Source of the DNA: Corbicula japonica
Taxonomy: Eukaryota > Mollusca > Bivalvia > Venerida > Cyrenidae
Direction of reading: 5' to 3'
Length of the DNA: 64,000 nt
Assembly (NCBI GenBank): GCA_038501625.1
Contig: JAZAYU010000114.1
Span: forward strand, 744,001 to 808,000
Position 1 is the stretch's first letter; each line of letters begins with the position of its first letter. The position numbers were made by a program, and so were the translations under genes. Under the pieces are notes generated by a model. The model worked only from the letters and a program-made list of their open reading frames with translations, did no database searches and was not told the DNA's origin. Below are positions 47,553 to 60,842 of the stretch, one piece after another.

Positions 47553-48944
47553 ATGGTCCTACGTGTGCAAACACGCTGCAAACTGAGAAGGACCCTTAAG
47601 TGGAGAACTCTCTTATTTGCATTATGCTCCGTGCTAACGATTCATATTGTTTTCGTTCCAGTACTTCTTGTGATGAAAACAGAAAATTACCTAACGGAAA
47701 AAGAGAGCAATGCGGCTTATTCAAATAGAAAAGGTGATAATTCTCCTATAAAGGAACTAAGTCGGTTTGCTTTCGCGTTTTCTTCGAAGTGGACAAGTCG
47801 TTTGTCAAATATTTCCCATTCAGAAAAGAGCGCAGAACAACTTCAGCGGAAGGCATATTCAAAAATTGCTCAGCCACGGATTATGGGTAACAGAAGTGAT
47901 GGCTCGGGACCTGCTCGTTGTCGCCGTTGTTTCCTAACAGATTACACCTTGTTGATACAACCGAACAATCTTTGCGATGGAAACAGAACTCGTCTTGTTG
48001 TAGTTATAACTTCTCCGGTGAACAACATACAATCCAGGAATATCCTCCGCGATACTTGGGTATCGGGTTTGAAAAACGCAACTCTTTTTATTGAATATTT
48101 CTTTCTCGTCGGAAAGGGCCAGAATATTACTGCTGCAGAGTCAGTAGAGAAGATTGTAAATGAAAGTAATCTATACGAAGATATTGTAATGTTCGATTTT
48201 GTCGATTCTTATGAAAATCTTACAATAAAGACTATATTAGGATTAAAGTATACCTGGCATCGCTGCCAAACGGCAGAATATATTATGAAGTCTGATGAGG
48301 ACGTGTACGTCAATATTCCAGCAGTCTTGAAGCTTCTGTTACGTGGAGGAGAAGGTAAAAATATGCATTCTGGTTCGGACCGCTTAGAAAAACAGTATTT
48401 CAATGCAAATCCTTCGGAATTTTTGTTTTCCAGAAATGCAGTCGAATCGCATAGACAAAGAAGCGCTCGTTTAGAACAAACGTTTAGAAGGAAGTTAATG
48501 TACGGACTACTTTGGCATGAATCCCAGCCAATACGCAACAACTCTAGTATGTTCAGAAAATGGGCGGTAACGAAGGAAGAATATTCAAGACATTACTATC
48601 CGGACTATTTAGATGGTCATGCTTACATAATAGCTATGGATATTGTTAAGGAGATAATCAACGTTTCTGAAAACGTTCCGTTTTTCAAATTTGAAGATGT
48701 TTATGTTGGTTTATGTCTTGAAGAACTGGGGTACACGGTAACTGGAAGTAATGGTTTTCTGAGAATCGGGAATAAAATAACGCCATGTTCTCACAAACTT
48801 GATAGCGTTTACACCGTCCACGGAGTTGAGGCAGAGAAAATGCTCGAAGTCTGGAAAACTCCATGTTCTAAAAAAGGATATCTTGAATTTGAACATTTGA
48901 AGAATCACAAACAGTGGATCAGGTTAAATATCGACCACCATTGA
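47553..48944 (+). CDS. beta-1,3-galactosyltransferase-like enzyme (GT31)
   Basis: Intronless frame of 463 residues that transfers galactose, or a related UDP-sugar, in beta-1,3 linkage in the Golgi. The start ATG has A at -3 and G at +4. It encodes a short basic cytosolic tail and one membrane anchor (about 19-41), as in type II Golgi enzymes. Family motifs in order are RNILRDTW (162-169), EYFFLVG (181-187), DFVDSYENLTIKT (215-227), KSDEDVYVN (246-254, with the metal-binding DxD as D248-E249-D250), KWAVTKEEY (336-344), YPDYLDGHAYI (349-359) and EDVYVGLCLEELG (381-393). Nine N-x-S/T sites are present. Between DxD and KWAV there are about 85 residues, against about 41 in human B3GALT1 as I recall it. 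The extra charged segment is near 265-312. The acceptor cannot be told from sequence; B3GNT-type activity is possible. Confidence 0.93.
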   Translation: MVLRVQTRCKLRRTLKWRTLLFALCSVLTIHIVFVPVLLVMKTENYLTEKESNAAYSNRKGDNSPIKELSRFAFAFSSKWTSRLSNISHSEKSAEQLQRKAYSKIAQPRIMGNRSDGSGPARCRRCFLTDYTLLIQPNNLCDGNRTRLVVVITSPVNNIQSRNILRDTWVSGLKNATLFIEYFFLVGKGQNITAAESVEKIVNESNLYEDIVMFDFVDSYENLTIKTILGLKYTWHRCQTAEYIMKSDEDVYVNIPAVLKLLLRGGEGKNMHSGSDRLEKQYFNANPSEFLFSRNAVESHRQRSARLEQTFRRKLMYGLLWHESQPIRNNSSMFRKWAVTKEEYSRHYYPDYLDGHAYIIAMDIVKEIINVSENVPFFKFEDVYVGLCLEELGYTVTGSNGFLRIGNKITPCSHKLDSVYTVHGVEAEKMLEVWKTPCSKKGYLEFEHLKNHKQWIRLNIDHH

Positions 48945-49559
48945 TAAATACTTTTCCGGCGGATCAAAGTTTTAAGCGGCGTCAAACAAACGAAATTTTA
49001 CTAACGTCCACTTTGATCTGAATGAAACTGTTTGCTTTTTATGTTAGTAACCTACTTATATTGTTATTTTTCTGTTATACGAGTACATGTTTATACAGGT
49101 TATCTGTAGGTGTAGCAAGACAAATATATCAGTAAACAGTGTTTGTTTATCACCTAAATATTTGATAATAGAGTCTTGTTACTAAAACTTGTAATGTACG
49201 TTTTGTATGTTCTGCTGCCGATATCCTCGCTATTCTCAAAAACAATGCAGTTAAATAGTGTTGTTCTCAATCCATGTATAATTTTTTTTCAAACTTATCT
49301 ATTAACAAAAAGAAAAGTTACAAAAACGATCTGTTATGCACAGTGCTATGAATGCTTTGATGGTCCAACCATCTACAGTTGAGTTCTTTTCTTCCCTTAT
49401 TGGCTGTATATCTCATTTTGAGCATGAACACTTCATTTCCATTCATTATATAACATAAAACATTTTACACTGAAAATATAGAACGTTGCTCTCAAAAACA
49501 ACTGTTGCACAGATAGTTATTTCTTATTTATTAAACCTTTTAATGTTCTAGACATTTAA
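48945..49559 (+). other. 3' flank of the GT31 gene
   Basis: TGA is followed at once by TAA. No canonical AATAAA lies within the next few hundred bases, so the cleavage site cannot be placed. No other feature seen. Confidence 0.4.
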
Positions 49560-49770
49560 AATGATATTGCCCCTACTGGGGAGCGAACCCGTGCGGCGAC
49601 AGCACCTAGCCATGCAATGCCAATTACACTACCTATTGAACCACAAAAAGGTTTGATCGGATAAACCTGATAACGAAATCATCGCTGCATGACACCGGAA
49701 ACCGATTATTTTTATAGTAATGACCATATGAAGGGAGAGGTTTTTTACGATCGCCAAACTGTCGTTAGTT
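49560..49770 (-). repeat. R2 SINE copy
   Basis: The plus strand reads ATGATATTGCCCCTACTGGG, GAGCGAACCCGTGCGGCGAC, CACCTAGCCATGCAATGCCA, CACTACCTATTGAACC, GGTTTGATCGGATAAACCTG and ACCGATTATTTTTATAGTAA. On the minus strand an A-box-like GGTAGTGTAATTGGCA and a B-box-like GGGTTCGCTCCCC are spaced as in a tRNA. This is the best evidence that R2 is tRNA-derived. Confidence 0.8.
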
Positions 49771-50170
49771 GGAGCAGAGAATCGGAGTGAAGCATGAAAG
49801 TTTTATGATCACGGGCCAGAACTCGAATGTATAACGGGCGCCGCAATAATTCTTAACATCGCAATACCATAACATTCAAATTCAAAAGTAGTTTTCTTGT
49901 TCTTTCTAATGACATTTGTGAAAGGGTATCGGATAATTTATAGTTTCTTACATGAAGTTTAAGTCCCTAGTTAAACTTTTATTCAGTCGCCGAAACCGGT
50001 CAAAATGGTACATCAGATGTGGAGTTGGTTGTGATGGAACTAAATCTTGCAACTACCATGAAAGAAATTTTAGCTGAGTTGCTTCCCATTTATTGTCCCT
50101 AACAAAAAAATGACTACGTTAATTAATGAAGAGTTAGCATGAGTGAGAAGATAGGTAGGTTGTATCATAA

Positions 50171-51593
50171 TGGGGTCCTACCGATATACAGAGTTATTTC
50201 AATATTCTGTCTTAATTTACCTCCCTTTATAACAAGCACCTGTCACTGGGTAGTTCCGGTTTGAGATTGACATTAAAACAGACCTGCAGTAATCATCCGT
50301 GGTCCTTTCAAATACGTTTTAATAGGGTCTGGTTGGTTGGAGATCAGCATAATGCATAAAAACGTTTGATTATTATCATTGAATGGAAAAATATTTAGTT
50401 ATTATAGTGCAGCGCATTATATTTAAATTTTCTCTTCTAACCATTTTAATACGCCTAAGTGGTTTTTGTTAAACATCGTTGTATTCGACCCTTTAGGTAA
50501 CTAAAAAATACGCATTTCTTATGCTTAAAATTGCAGATTTGAGTGAAAGAAAAGTTAGAAAACCTTAAAAAAGGGTAGTAAAATTTATAACACATGATAT
50601 AAAATAAAGTTTGACGTCTGCCAATGAAACGCCCGTTCACTTTTATAAATGTTCTTTCATGCCGATGCAACATTTTCTTGCCTGAAATTTAATAGATTTT
50701 TTAAATAACTGAACCTTTTCCTACAAATTGAATGCACACCATTCGGTTAATAGAGTTGTGCCATGTTCGTATTGATGTATTTTTCAATATACTGCTCTTT
50801 TTTTACTCCAAAAAGTTCTTTCTTATTCTTATACAATTAAGAACATATTCAAACATTTTTTCATAATGTTTTCACGTTTATCTCTTTATTTCTGAAAATT
50901 TTTAGTTCATTTAGTTTTACAATCAAGTTTATATCAATAAATAAATATATGTTTGGGTAAAACTTCCCGAGTTTTTAATTCAGTTCGGAGCGCTTTAAGT
51001 TGCCAATATCAATGTCTCGGGTCTCAAACATTAATGTGACAATTAATTAGAATATTTAATCTCTAGTCAGTTTCCTAAAACAACAATTTTACCCCCAGAA
51101 GCAACGTTTTCAACCTCTTACAAACCTACAACTGAACTTCAAAAGGCCTTTATCACACCGCCTGCTGGTAAAACCCAGTCTTGCTAATTAGATTACGTAA
51201 CATGGTCATAAAACACCAGGCCCTTTTCTTAATAAGCATTGTTTGGATGACTGAACGGTGATTGGCTGAAAACTTAGATGAAAGTTTAAAAAAGCTATAA
51301 TTTCCATGCCAGCCGAAAAAAAAATTAGAAAGGATACGTGAAGTTGCGTAAATAGGTAAAGTTGCACTTAGTTATTAACTTAAAATCAATTTACTAAGAT
51401 GATGGTTATTCTTTATATGTCTTTTTCACTTTTTTGGTTAATTCGTCAATGCATTTTAATTCAAAAGCACTTCGAGACTGTTTATTTACACTTTTAACGC
51501 AACGCTTTATTACCGCTTCTAAACCGGAACTACCCAATCAGCAAGGGAAACCACTCTCAATGGGAGGTAACTCAGTATATCCGTAGGCCCCCA
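50171..51593. mobile_element. 1.4-kb element with imperfect terminal inverted repeats
   Basis: GGGGTCCTACCGATATACAG, AGTTA, TTACCTCCCTTTATAA and CTGGGTAGTTCCGGTTT at the left are mirrored at the right by AACCGGAACTACCCAATC, TGGGAGGTAACTCAGTATAT and CCGTAGGCCCCC. The inside is AT-rich and carries no recognisable transposase. Target duplication not clear. Confidence 0.65.
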
Positions 51594-52975
51594 TTCGGTA
51601 GATACGGGGAAATGGTAAAGTGTAATAAGAGGAAAGAGGAAGGAACATGGTCTAGGAAGGGTATAATGAGTTACGAGGAGGCGGATGATGAATAAACGTG
51701 GGGGACTGAATGTGGAGAGTATAGTACTGAATGTGGATGTGTAAGAAAAGTGGTTTTTGTGACGTGCGTATGATCTGCCATTTGTGGGGTGTTTTATCTG
51801 TGGTGGTGAGGTTCAACTTTATGGTTTATGGTTATTCCCCCTGATGGTACTGGGTACGATCTGTCTTTGCTCTTGTGTGTGTGTGGGGGGGGGGGGAGGG
51901 GGAACTATCTGTCCATAATAGTGGGGTCGCCTACACCTGGTGGTGGGTAGTTACCTCCTCATGAGGGTAGGCTGGTGGCTTCACATATTCAGTGTTGTCA
52001 GACTCTCCACTTAGTTGTGGAGTTTTGCTACACCAGGTGGTGTGGGCGGGGTTGAACTTGGTTGGTAATAAGTTAACTATCTCCCCGAAAGCGGTAGCGG
52101 TAGCGAATAGCGGGTTTCTTTACCTCTAAGGAAAGAGTTATAACCTTCGAATGATTTTCTGGTCACTTCGTCTGATTGTGATGATGGCGGGTGTGTTCCC
52201 TACCTATTTTCATTCTTGGGGAATGGGTACATCTGCCATTTTAGTGGGGTATTACAATAAATACTTTAAATGCATGCCGATTTCCAGAGACAATGGCTTT
52301 TTTAAATTCTTTCGTTAGAGGACAAATTCATATGCGTGTTGGAAAATCCGAGGTTTCAAATCATGAATACTTGGTTAAATAAAATTTAAATTCAATAGGG
52401 AGGGGGGGGGGCACAGCTGCTGAAAAAATAGTATATTAATATTTAGCAACATCACATTTGAACTACCCATTCATGTAAAATGCACAGCAAACTCAAATGA
52501 AGTCATTGAAATAGTTGATTATATAACAGTGTCTTAATTTCGAGTTTGGTGTCCGCATATATAAAGAAACGCGTTGATAGTGTCAAAAAACATGCACCAT
52601 TCAAACTAGTTCATTCTGGGGATCTTTTCATATTTTTTTACCTGAGAAGTTTTATCTACATAAACTTACAGAAAGTCAGAAGTAAATATCAATTTAGTGT
52701 GTAGTTTACTTTAAAAAATATTATGTTTCTGGTTTGTTTTGTTTACTTTCGTGACATGAAAAAATAAGTGATTTATGAATCATTACTAAGACTAGACATA
52801 AAATCAAAAACATAGCAGTATATTTAGCAACAGTTTATACCAAACGACGAATAAATTAAAAAAAAATACTGCATTTGAAACGACCTATTGACCGAGGAAT
52901 AACACCATTGAATATAGAACTAGCTTTTCGGAAAAACAACACTTGTTTATCAAAGACCGATAACTCATTTCACTT

Positions 52976-52978
<3 letters not shown>
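51594..52978. other. intergenic DNA with G-rich stretch
   Basis: 51600-52260 is G- and T-rich on the plus strand, with repeated GGTGGT and GTGGGG phrases. It has a run of about ten G followed by A and five more G at about 51887-51902, which could form a quadruplex. A second G run lies at about 52401-52410. No gene recognised before the kinase promoter. Confidence 0.55.
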
Positions 52979-53209
<231 letters not shown>

Positions 53210-53773
53210 TAAGTGTAACCGAGTTGAAATTGTGTCTCCATAATTCACGAGAAATCATGGTAAAAAACATGTCTTTAGTTTTAAGTTTCTTTCTGTGATG
53301 TTATTCGTAGTTATGAACCATTATTCATGAGATCCTCATTTTCCAGATATTAAGCTTAACCACAGCACCTGTTATTAAATTATCTTACAATAGTGTAACT
53401 GTCAAAAGAGCTCCCTACTCCACTATAATTTAAGTTTACAGGACAAATTACAAGCGTACCAATATTATGCAATGTCGTGAAGGGTTTGTTTTTTAAAGTC
53501 TTTAAACAAATCTGATGTAGCCCTGATGACTCATGATAACAGCACTATGACTTTGATAGTCTCCAAACCTCGTAGAATGATTGGCAGATAGCCTTTAATC
53601 CTGACAAATGTGAAATTATCCACGAAAAGGAATACTGTCATCAAAACCAATACTATCCATGACAAATTCGCCAACACTTAAGACCCTCTTGTTGTTACCA
53701 TCTCATCAAATCTTGCTTTGAAAAAAAACTTACTAAAAACATCACTGAAAAAGCTAGCTCCACAATTTCCATC

Positions 53774-54959
53774 AGGGCTGGAAAAATACAGTAGCCCGAC
53801 ATCCCACACTAGTCAAAATGCTGACTCGGGCTACTGAATGCTTGTCTGAAATCTAGTCCCGGACAAGTCATTAATCCATATCTGGACAAGTGACAAATAC
53901 ACAGATACCCAGTGTCAAAAGCTTGTTAGTCATAAACAGCTGATTAGCCTAATCAACAACAATTGTGCGGCACATCAAACATCCCGACCGACCCCCTCTG
54001 GAGTCAATTAATTGTTGCATCTATTGCTTCTATACTCCAATGAACTGTCTAGAATATTGGTCAGTAGTTATTCCTATTAAAACCAGATGATCTGATGATT
54101 AAAATAAAAACAAAAATTAAGCAAAACATCGTAAGTTTATACATTATTTTGCTGCTCACATATTTAAGAATTTGCCGGTATCACTCGTTTTTAACAAAGT
54201 ACTCTTTACTAGAAGCATTCACATTCGAAAAGGAATCTTTGTTTACGTGAAAGACAACTTTATTTCAGTGATTTAAGTCACAGATAACGGGAACTTTTAT
54301 AAATTATGAAAAATAGCTCACTTTCTGGAAGGAAATTTTTACGATTTTTCACCAATGTTTCTGTAATTCTAGTGAGTTGGATTTGAATACCTTTAATTTC
54401 TTAAAACTGCTAAAATTACATGAAAAACTAAAGAAAACGTGTTGTTCTGTTGATAAAATTTTTTTTCAACATGTACAATCTAAATTTCACTGGAAATCAC
54501 CACCGGTGAGAGTGTATGCATCTTCGGACAGCAATAATTTCGGATATGTGATGTTTTCCTCAACTTTTCTGAGGTTTTAATTATTTTTGTAAGTAATTTA
54601 CAAATTTTGATTATCATATTCGTCAGCCAAAAACTCACATATGAATCACAAAGAGAAACATGGTTTGTGTGGGTGGGTGGATGGGAACAGAGTTGCATGC
54701 AAATTGCTAGCAAAACATAATTGAGTGTAATACATAATTTTAAATAAGAATAAAACTCTAGCAAATTTAATGCAGTACAATGCATTTTAGCTAGATAAAT
54801 TACTCACATATAATTTTTTTTGTACTAGCAATCAGAATTTTTACTGTGAAACGAGTGAACCGCATTGCAGGACAGGTCATCCAATTTTCCGGACAAGTCA
54901 TTTTTGGTAAGATGACTAGTCCCGGACAAGTGACTTTTAAAAATATTTTTCCGGCCCTG
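53774..54959. mobile_element. 1.19-kb hAT-like element inside the LINE
   Basis: The ends are CAGGGCTGGAAAAATA and TATTTTTCCGGCCCTG. The LINE reading resumes on the other side, with TTTCCATC left and TATCCATC right (7 of 8 alike). CAGGG termini with a 7-8-bp duplication suggest hAT. The phrase GGACAAGTCATT recurs near both ends. The small frames inside are not conserved in the related sequence at 55285, so no transposase is present. Confidence 0.75.
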
Positions 54960-55048
54960 TATCCATCATTTGGTGCAACAAAAGATCCAGTCCATAAAGT
55001 GCCAAGTCTAACGCTTTCAAGAAGTACGTCTGACCTACTGTTGAATAT

Positions 55049-56382
55049 TAGTGTTGTATCTATAGCATGATAGCGGGGCGCGGCGCCCTGCCCTTTTTGA
55101 AGAGGGCCCCTCTGCCCTAAATCTCGAACACTCTGCCCTTTTCCCCATAAACGCCCTTTTGTCTTCAATAATTAATGTCAACCACCACCAATTCTGCCTT
55201 TGTTTATTCAATGCCTGTGTTTTCCCAAGTTACCTTGTGTAATTAACAGAAACGCAGCGATGCGTGTATACGTACCTACAGCGACTGTCTGAAATCTAGT
55301 CCAAGACAAGTCATTAATCGATATCTGGACAAGTGGCAAATACACAGAAACCGAGTGTCAAAAAACTTGTTAGTCATAAACAGCTGATTAGCCTAATCAA
55401 CAGCATGTGCCCATGCGGCGTATCAAACGTCCCGGCCGACCCGCCTTGGAGTCAATTAATTGTCGCATCACTTGCTTCTATACTCCAATAAACTTTCTAG
55501 CATATTGGTACAATATTTTTTTGTATTAAAACCAGGTTATCTGATAATTTTAAAACGAAAATTAAGAAAACCATCGTAATTCTATACAGTGATTCGCTTG
55601 TCCCATTTTTTGAATTTGCTGGTATCACTCGATTTTAACAAAGTACTCTTTCAAATAAGCATTCATATTCAGAAAGGAAACTTGTTTACACAATTTGTGT
55701 AACACAAAAATAACTTTATTTCAATGGATAAGACATGGAAAACAGGAGCTTTTAAAAAATTATGAAAAAATGCTCACTTTCAAAACAGAAATTGTACGAC
55801 GTTTTGCCAATTTTTCTATTATCTAGTAAGTTGGATTTTGATATCTTGATGTCTTAAAACTTCTCAAATTACATGGAAAACTCAAGGAAACATCTAGTTC
55901 TCTTGATAAAAATTCATATTCATCATGTACAATCTAAATTTCATTAGATATTACAACCAGTGAAAGTGTAAACAATTTCGGACAGCAATAATTTCGGATA
56001 CGTTTTTTTCCCCACAATTATTCTAAGGTTTTATTATTTTTGTAAGTAACTTATAAATTTTTACTATCACATAAATTGGCCAAAATCTCACCTACAATAT
56101 CATCAAGTATCACTAAGTGACAGACAGAACTAAGGATACAATTTCAGTTTAAACAAGATTTTACTCTGGCTGTTATGTTGTCAGAATTAGTCACATGATA
56201 TTTCATTGATTCAGATTTGTTTGAAAAAGCATATTCACCTATTCACCAACCCCTACCCCATCCAAAAACAAAATAAAAACAACACAACAACAACAACAAG
56301 TTTAAGTATGCTGAAAAGTGCCCTTTTGCTAGCGAAAAACACGTATTTGCCCCTGCCCTTTTAAATCCTGGATACAACACTA
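55049..56382. mobile_element. 1.33-kb TIR element inside the LINE
   Basis: The ends are TAGTGTTGTATC and GATACAACACTA, a perfect 12-bp inverted repeat, flanked by AATAT on both sides (5-bp duplication). Joining the flanks restores the LINE frame across ..EYASSVW... CCCTTTT phrases cluster near both ends. The middle (about 55285-56095) resembles the inside of the neighbouring element 53774-54959. Confidence 0.75.
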
Positions 56383-56745
56383 AATATGCTTCATCGGTCT
56401 GGTCCCCTTATTCAAAGTCAAGTCAACTGGATAGAAATGGTGCACTGCAATATTGGTAAAATACGACTTTGCACAACAAGCAGTTTCACTGACATGTTTA
56501 CTGACCTCAAATAAGACACTGTTCAGCTGCTCAGCACTGGCATAACAACACCAGAATTACCATGTTCTATGAAATCATTCACAACCTTGTGGATATTACA
56601 CTGGATCCATCTCTTGTCAGTGCCAAGACCACCAGAGGGCACACAACCACAAACAAAATGCTTCAGTCAAATATGAGCCTACACCCTTATCTTTCAGAAC
56701 AGTTTTTTTCGGTTGATTTCAATCAGTTCCGGTCCATCAAAACTT

Positions 56746-58073
<1,328 letters not shown>

Positions 58074-58089
58074 TAGCTACATGTAATTT

Positions 58090-58330
58090 CTTGACCCTTT
58101 ACTCTGAGGATATATGCCTTTTATCACATGAGTGACCAGTGTAGAAAAACTGAAGATCCAGATCCGCTGGCACGTCCGTGCAATCTGATCTGAATATATC
58201 ATGTCAATCACTTCTTGATTCAGGTTATTTCTGGCAAAGAAATGAACAGTGTAGATCCAGATTGAATGGCACAAGACACAGATGTGCCAGGTGATGTAGA
58301 TATTCACTGGTTGCTTATGGAGTAAAGAGG
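58090..58330. mobile_element. SIK-intron MITE family, copy 1
   Basis: ACCCTTTACTC near the left and GGAGTAAAGAGG near the right form terminal repeats. Inside are GATCCAGATCCGCTGGCACG, AGATCCAGATTGAATGGCAC and GATGTGCC. Copies of the same plan lie at about 60225-60447 and 62585-62725, all within SIK introns 2 and 3. Confidence 0.6.
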
Positions 58331-58467
58331 TGTGGTCCTCCTCAATGGCGTTGAGTTTATTTAACCGTTTCCTCCATATTTTCACATTAAATGCATGTGC
58401 TGAATCTAGACTGACCACATCTTTGAACAATAAGCAAATGAATCTAAAAGTAAACGGTGTAGATCCT

Positions 58468-59340
58468 AATCATGTGGCACATATATGCTGGCTGGTGAAT
58501 CTATCACTGTGAATCATGTGGCACATATATGCTGGCTGGTGAATCTATCACTGTGAATCATGTGGCACATATATGCTGGCTGGTGAATCTATCACTGTGA
58601 ATCATGTGGCACATATATGCTGGCTGGTGAATCTATCACTGTGAATCATGTGGCACATATATGCTGGCTGGTGAATCTATCACTGTGAATCATGTGGCAC
58701 ATATATGCTGGCTGGTGAATCTATCACTGTGAATCATGTGGCACATATATGCTGGCTGGTGAATCTATCACTGTGAATCATGTGGCACATATATGCTGGC
58801 TGGTGAATCTATCACTGTGAATCATGTGGCACATATATGCTGGCTGGTGAATCTATCACTGTGAATCATGTGGCACATATATGCTGGCTGGTGAATCTAT
58901 CACTGTGAATCATGTGGCACATATATGCTGGCTGGTGAATCTATCACTGTGAATCATGTGGCACATATATGCTGGCTGGTGAATCTATCACTGTGAATCA
59001 TGTGGCACACATATGCTGGCTGGTGAATCTATCACTGTGAATCATGGGGCACACATATGCTGGCTGGTGAATCTATCACTGTGAATCATGTGGCACACAT
59101 ATGCTGGCTGGTGAATCTATCACTGTGAATCATGGGGCACATATATGCTGGCTGGTGAATCTATCACTGTGAATCATGGGGCACACATATGCTGGCTGGT
59201 GAATCTATCACTGTGAATCATGGGGCACACATATGCTGGCTGGTGAATCTATCACTGTGAATCATGTGGCACATATATGCTGGCTGGTGAATCTATCACT
59301 GTGAATCATGTGGCACATATATGCTGGCTGGTGAATCTAT
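58468..59340 (+). repeat. 44-bp minisatellite, about 19.8 units
   Basis: Head-to-tail 44-bp units starting AATCATGTGGCACATATATG, then CTGGCTGGTGAATCTATCAC and TGTG. Early units are nearly identical. From about 59010 a variant with CACACATATG and ATGGGGCAC alternates with the standard unit, then the standard form returns. It lies within SIK intron 2. As 44 is not a multiple of three, it is not a coding repeat. Confidence 0.95.
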
Positions 59341-60224
59341 CCAGTTCGTCCGATAAAGAAAGGTTTATCTGTGGAGTTATGGTTAGAAGTGGGCATATGC
59401 TTCCTCTTTTGTGGACCAGATGTAAAGATTTTTAAATTTCTAAGATCTGAGCATACAGGGCTTATTTCCCTTCTTTAGTAGGGGGTGTTTATGGGCGCCT
59501 TCCCTCAGAAAATTTCTTTAAAATCATGCAGTTTTCTCCAAAAAGTAACTATGTAAGGTTTTGTAATTCCCCTTTAGAGAAAAAAAATCACGCTATTTCC
59601 CCCAAAATTATACTGCATGGGCCCTTCCCCTGGCAGTGAAAACAAGCCCTGGCATAACAGAGTACAATTCAATACCTTTCAAAAACTGATCTCTGTGATA
59701 ATGATCATATGAAAAAGGGGATGGTAAGTACATAATACATGTTTACCATGGTAGTCATTAGCTGACTGTCACAGAAAATTTGCCAGCGTTCATCATTGAA
59801 GCCATGTAAATCTATCTATCAATACATGTATACGTGAACACTTTTAACCTTGTTCAGTTCTGATCAAACTGGATGTAACTGAAGACATCCTAGGACTTGT
59901 TTAATGCCTCATAGTTGACCTATAAATTTTTAAACGTACATGTATGTAAAATAGAGGCTTTATAAATGGGACCTATTCTGACTTTAAAGTTGCCCTACAT
60001 TTGTAGCCATGCACATGAAAATAGATCGATCTATTTTGTTAATTGTAAAATAGAAAATGGAAAGCAGTTCTATTGAAAAAAAAAATCACTGAGGAATTTG
60101 AATTTTCATAGCTTCTGATTGGCTACAAATGTAGGGCAACTTCTAAATCCAGAAAAGACAGCAAGGATTGTGGTTGATACGTATCACCCATGTAATAAAG
60201 AGCATATCTATAGAATAAAGGGTA

Positions 60225-60447
60225 AGACCTTCACTCCATATATACACCCTTATTGCATGGGCAAAAAATGTAGATCCAGATCAGCTGGCACATCCGTCAG
60301 GATCCACACTGTTTGCTAAAAGATTCAATAGGTTATTTCCGATCAAGATGCAACCATTGAAGATCCAGATGGCACATTATATGCCGGCTGATCTGGATCT
60401 TCAATGGTTGCACGTGTTAATATGCATATATATGAAGTAAAGGGTTA
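60225..60447. mobile_element. SIK-intron MITE family, copy 2, with a strong palindrome
   Basis: The left side has TTCACTCCATATATACACCC and TGTAGATCCAGATCAGCTGG. The right end is TATATGAAGTAAAGGGTT. Inside, 60349-60370 and 60391-60412 are perfect 22-bp inverted repeats (TGCAACCATTGAAG..AGAT) around a 20-base loop that itself pairs GGCA with TGCC. Confidence 0.75.
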
Positions 60448-60842
60448 AAGAATAAATTGGCTTATTGGATGGAGAAGTTTAGGCCATTTAGGAGACTTAT
60501 TTTTTTCTGATAGATCTTAAGTGTTATTCTCACACGTTTGAGGACATCAACTGTACCCGCAGAACTTGGAATTCTGCTGGTTATTTATCAAAAATTGGGA
60601 AGAATCAAATAATTCAAACATTATCTAATTCAAGTTATATGTTTAGAGCGGTATAAGAAAATATATAGCTTTGTAAGAGCATTGTTCAAAATATATTAAA
60701 ACTATTATTGTGATTTGGTTTCAAATTGTTACTATTTTAAAAACTTGTATTTTGAAAACTTTCTATTATAGGATTTTTTTTTACCGAAATGAATATTGAT
60801 ACTTTCCTGTTTGGAGTATTGCCTATAACTGGCTATAAAATC

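Larger units (their letters stand above)
53510..56745 (+). mobile_element. non-LTR retrotransposon (LINE) ORF relic, split in three
   Basis: Three pieces read as one reverse transcriptase C-terminal half when two inserted elements are skipped. Piece 1 (53510-53773) has a degenerate active-site box (near CSPDDS), then DSLQTS and WQIAFNPDKCEII, and ends KASSTIS. Piece 2 (54960-55048) includes AFKKYVRP, and the frame runs on into ASSVWSPYSKS at the start of piece 3. Piece 3 (56383-56745) has TRITMFYEIIHNLVDI and DPSLVSAKTTRGH, then a frameshifted QNSFF part. Stops and frameshifts are frequent, so it is dead. It is 5'-truncated, in the same orientation as SIK, within intron 1. Confidence 0.8.

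Noticed and set aside
48209..48541. Minus-strand ORFs inside the GT31 gene (also 48711-48908)
   Set aside because: Shadows of the coding strand without any family features.
54377..54580. ORFs at 54377-54580, 54480-54785, 54800-55168 as transposase parts
   Set aside because: Not conserved in the related interior at 55285-56095 and without zinc-finger or catalytic motifs.
58468..59340. Coding tandem repeat or CRISPR-like array
   Set aside because: The 44-bp unit shifts frame each copy, has no spacers and lies in an intron.
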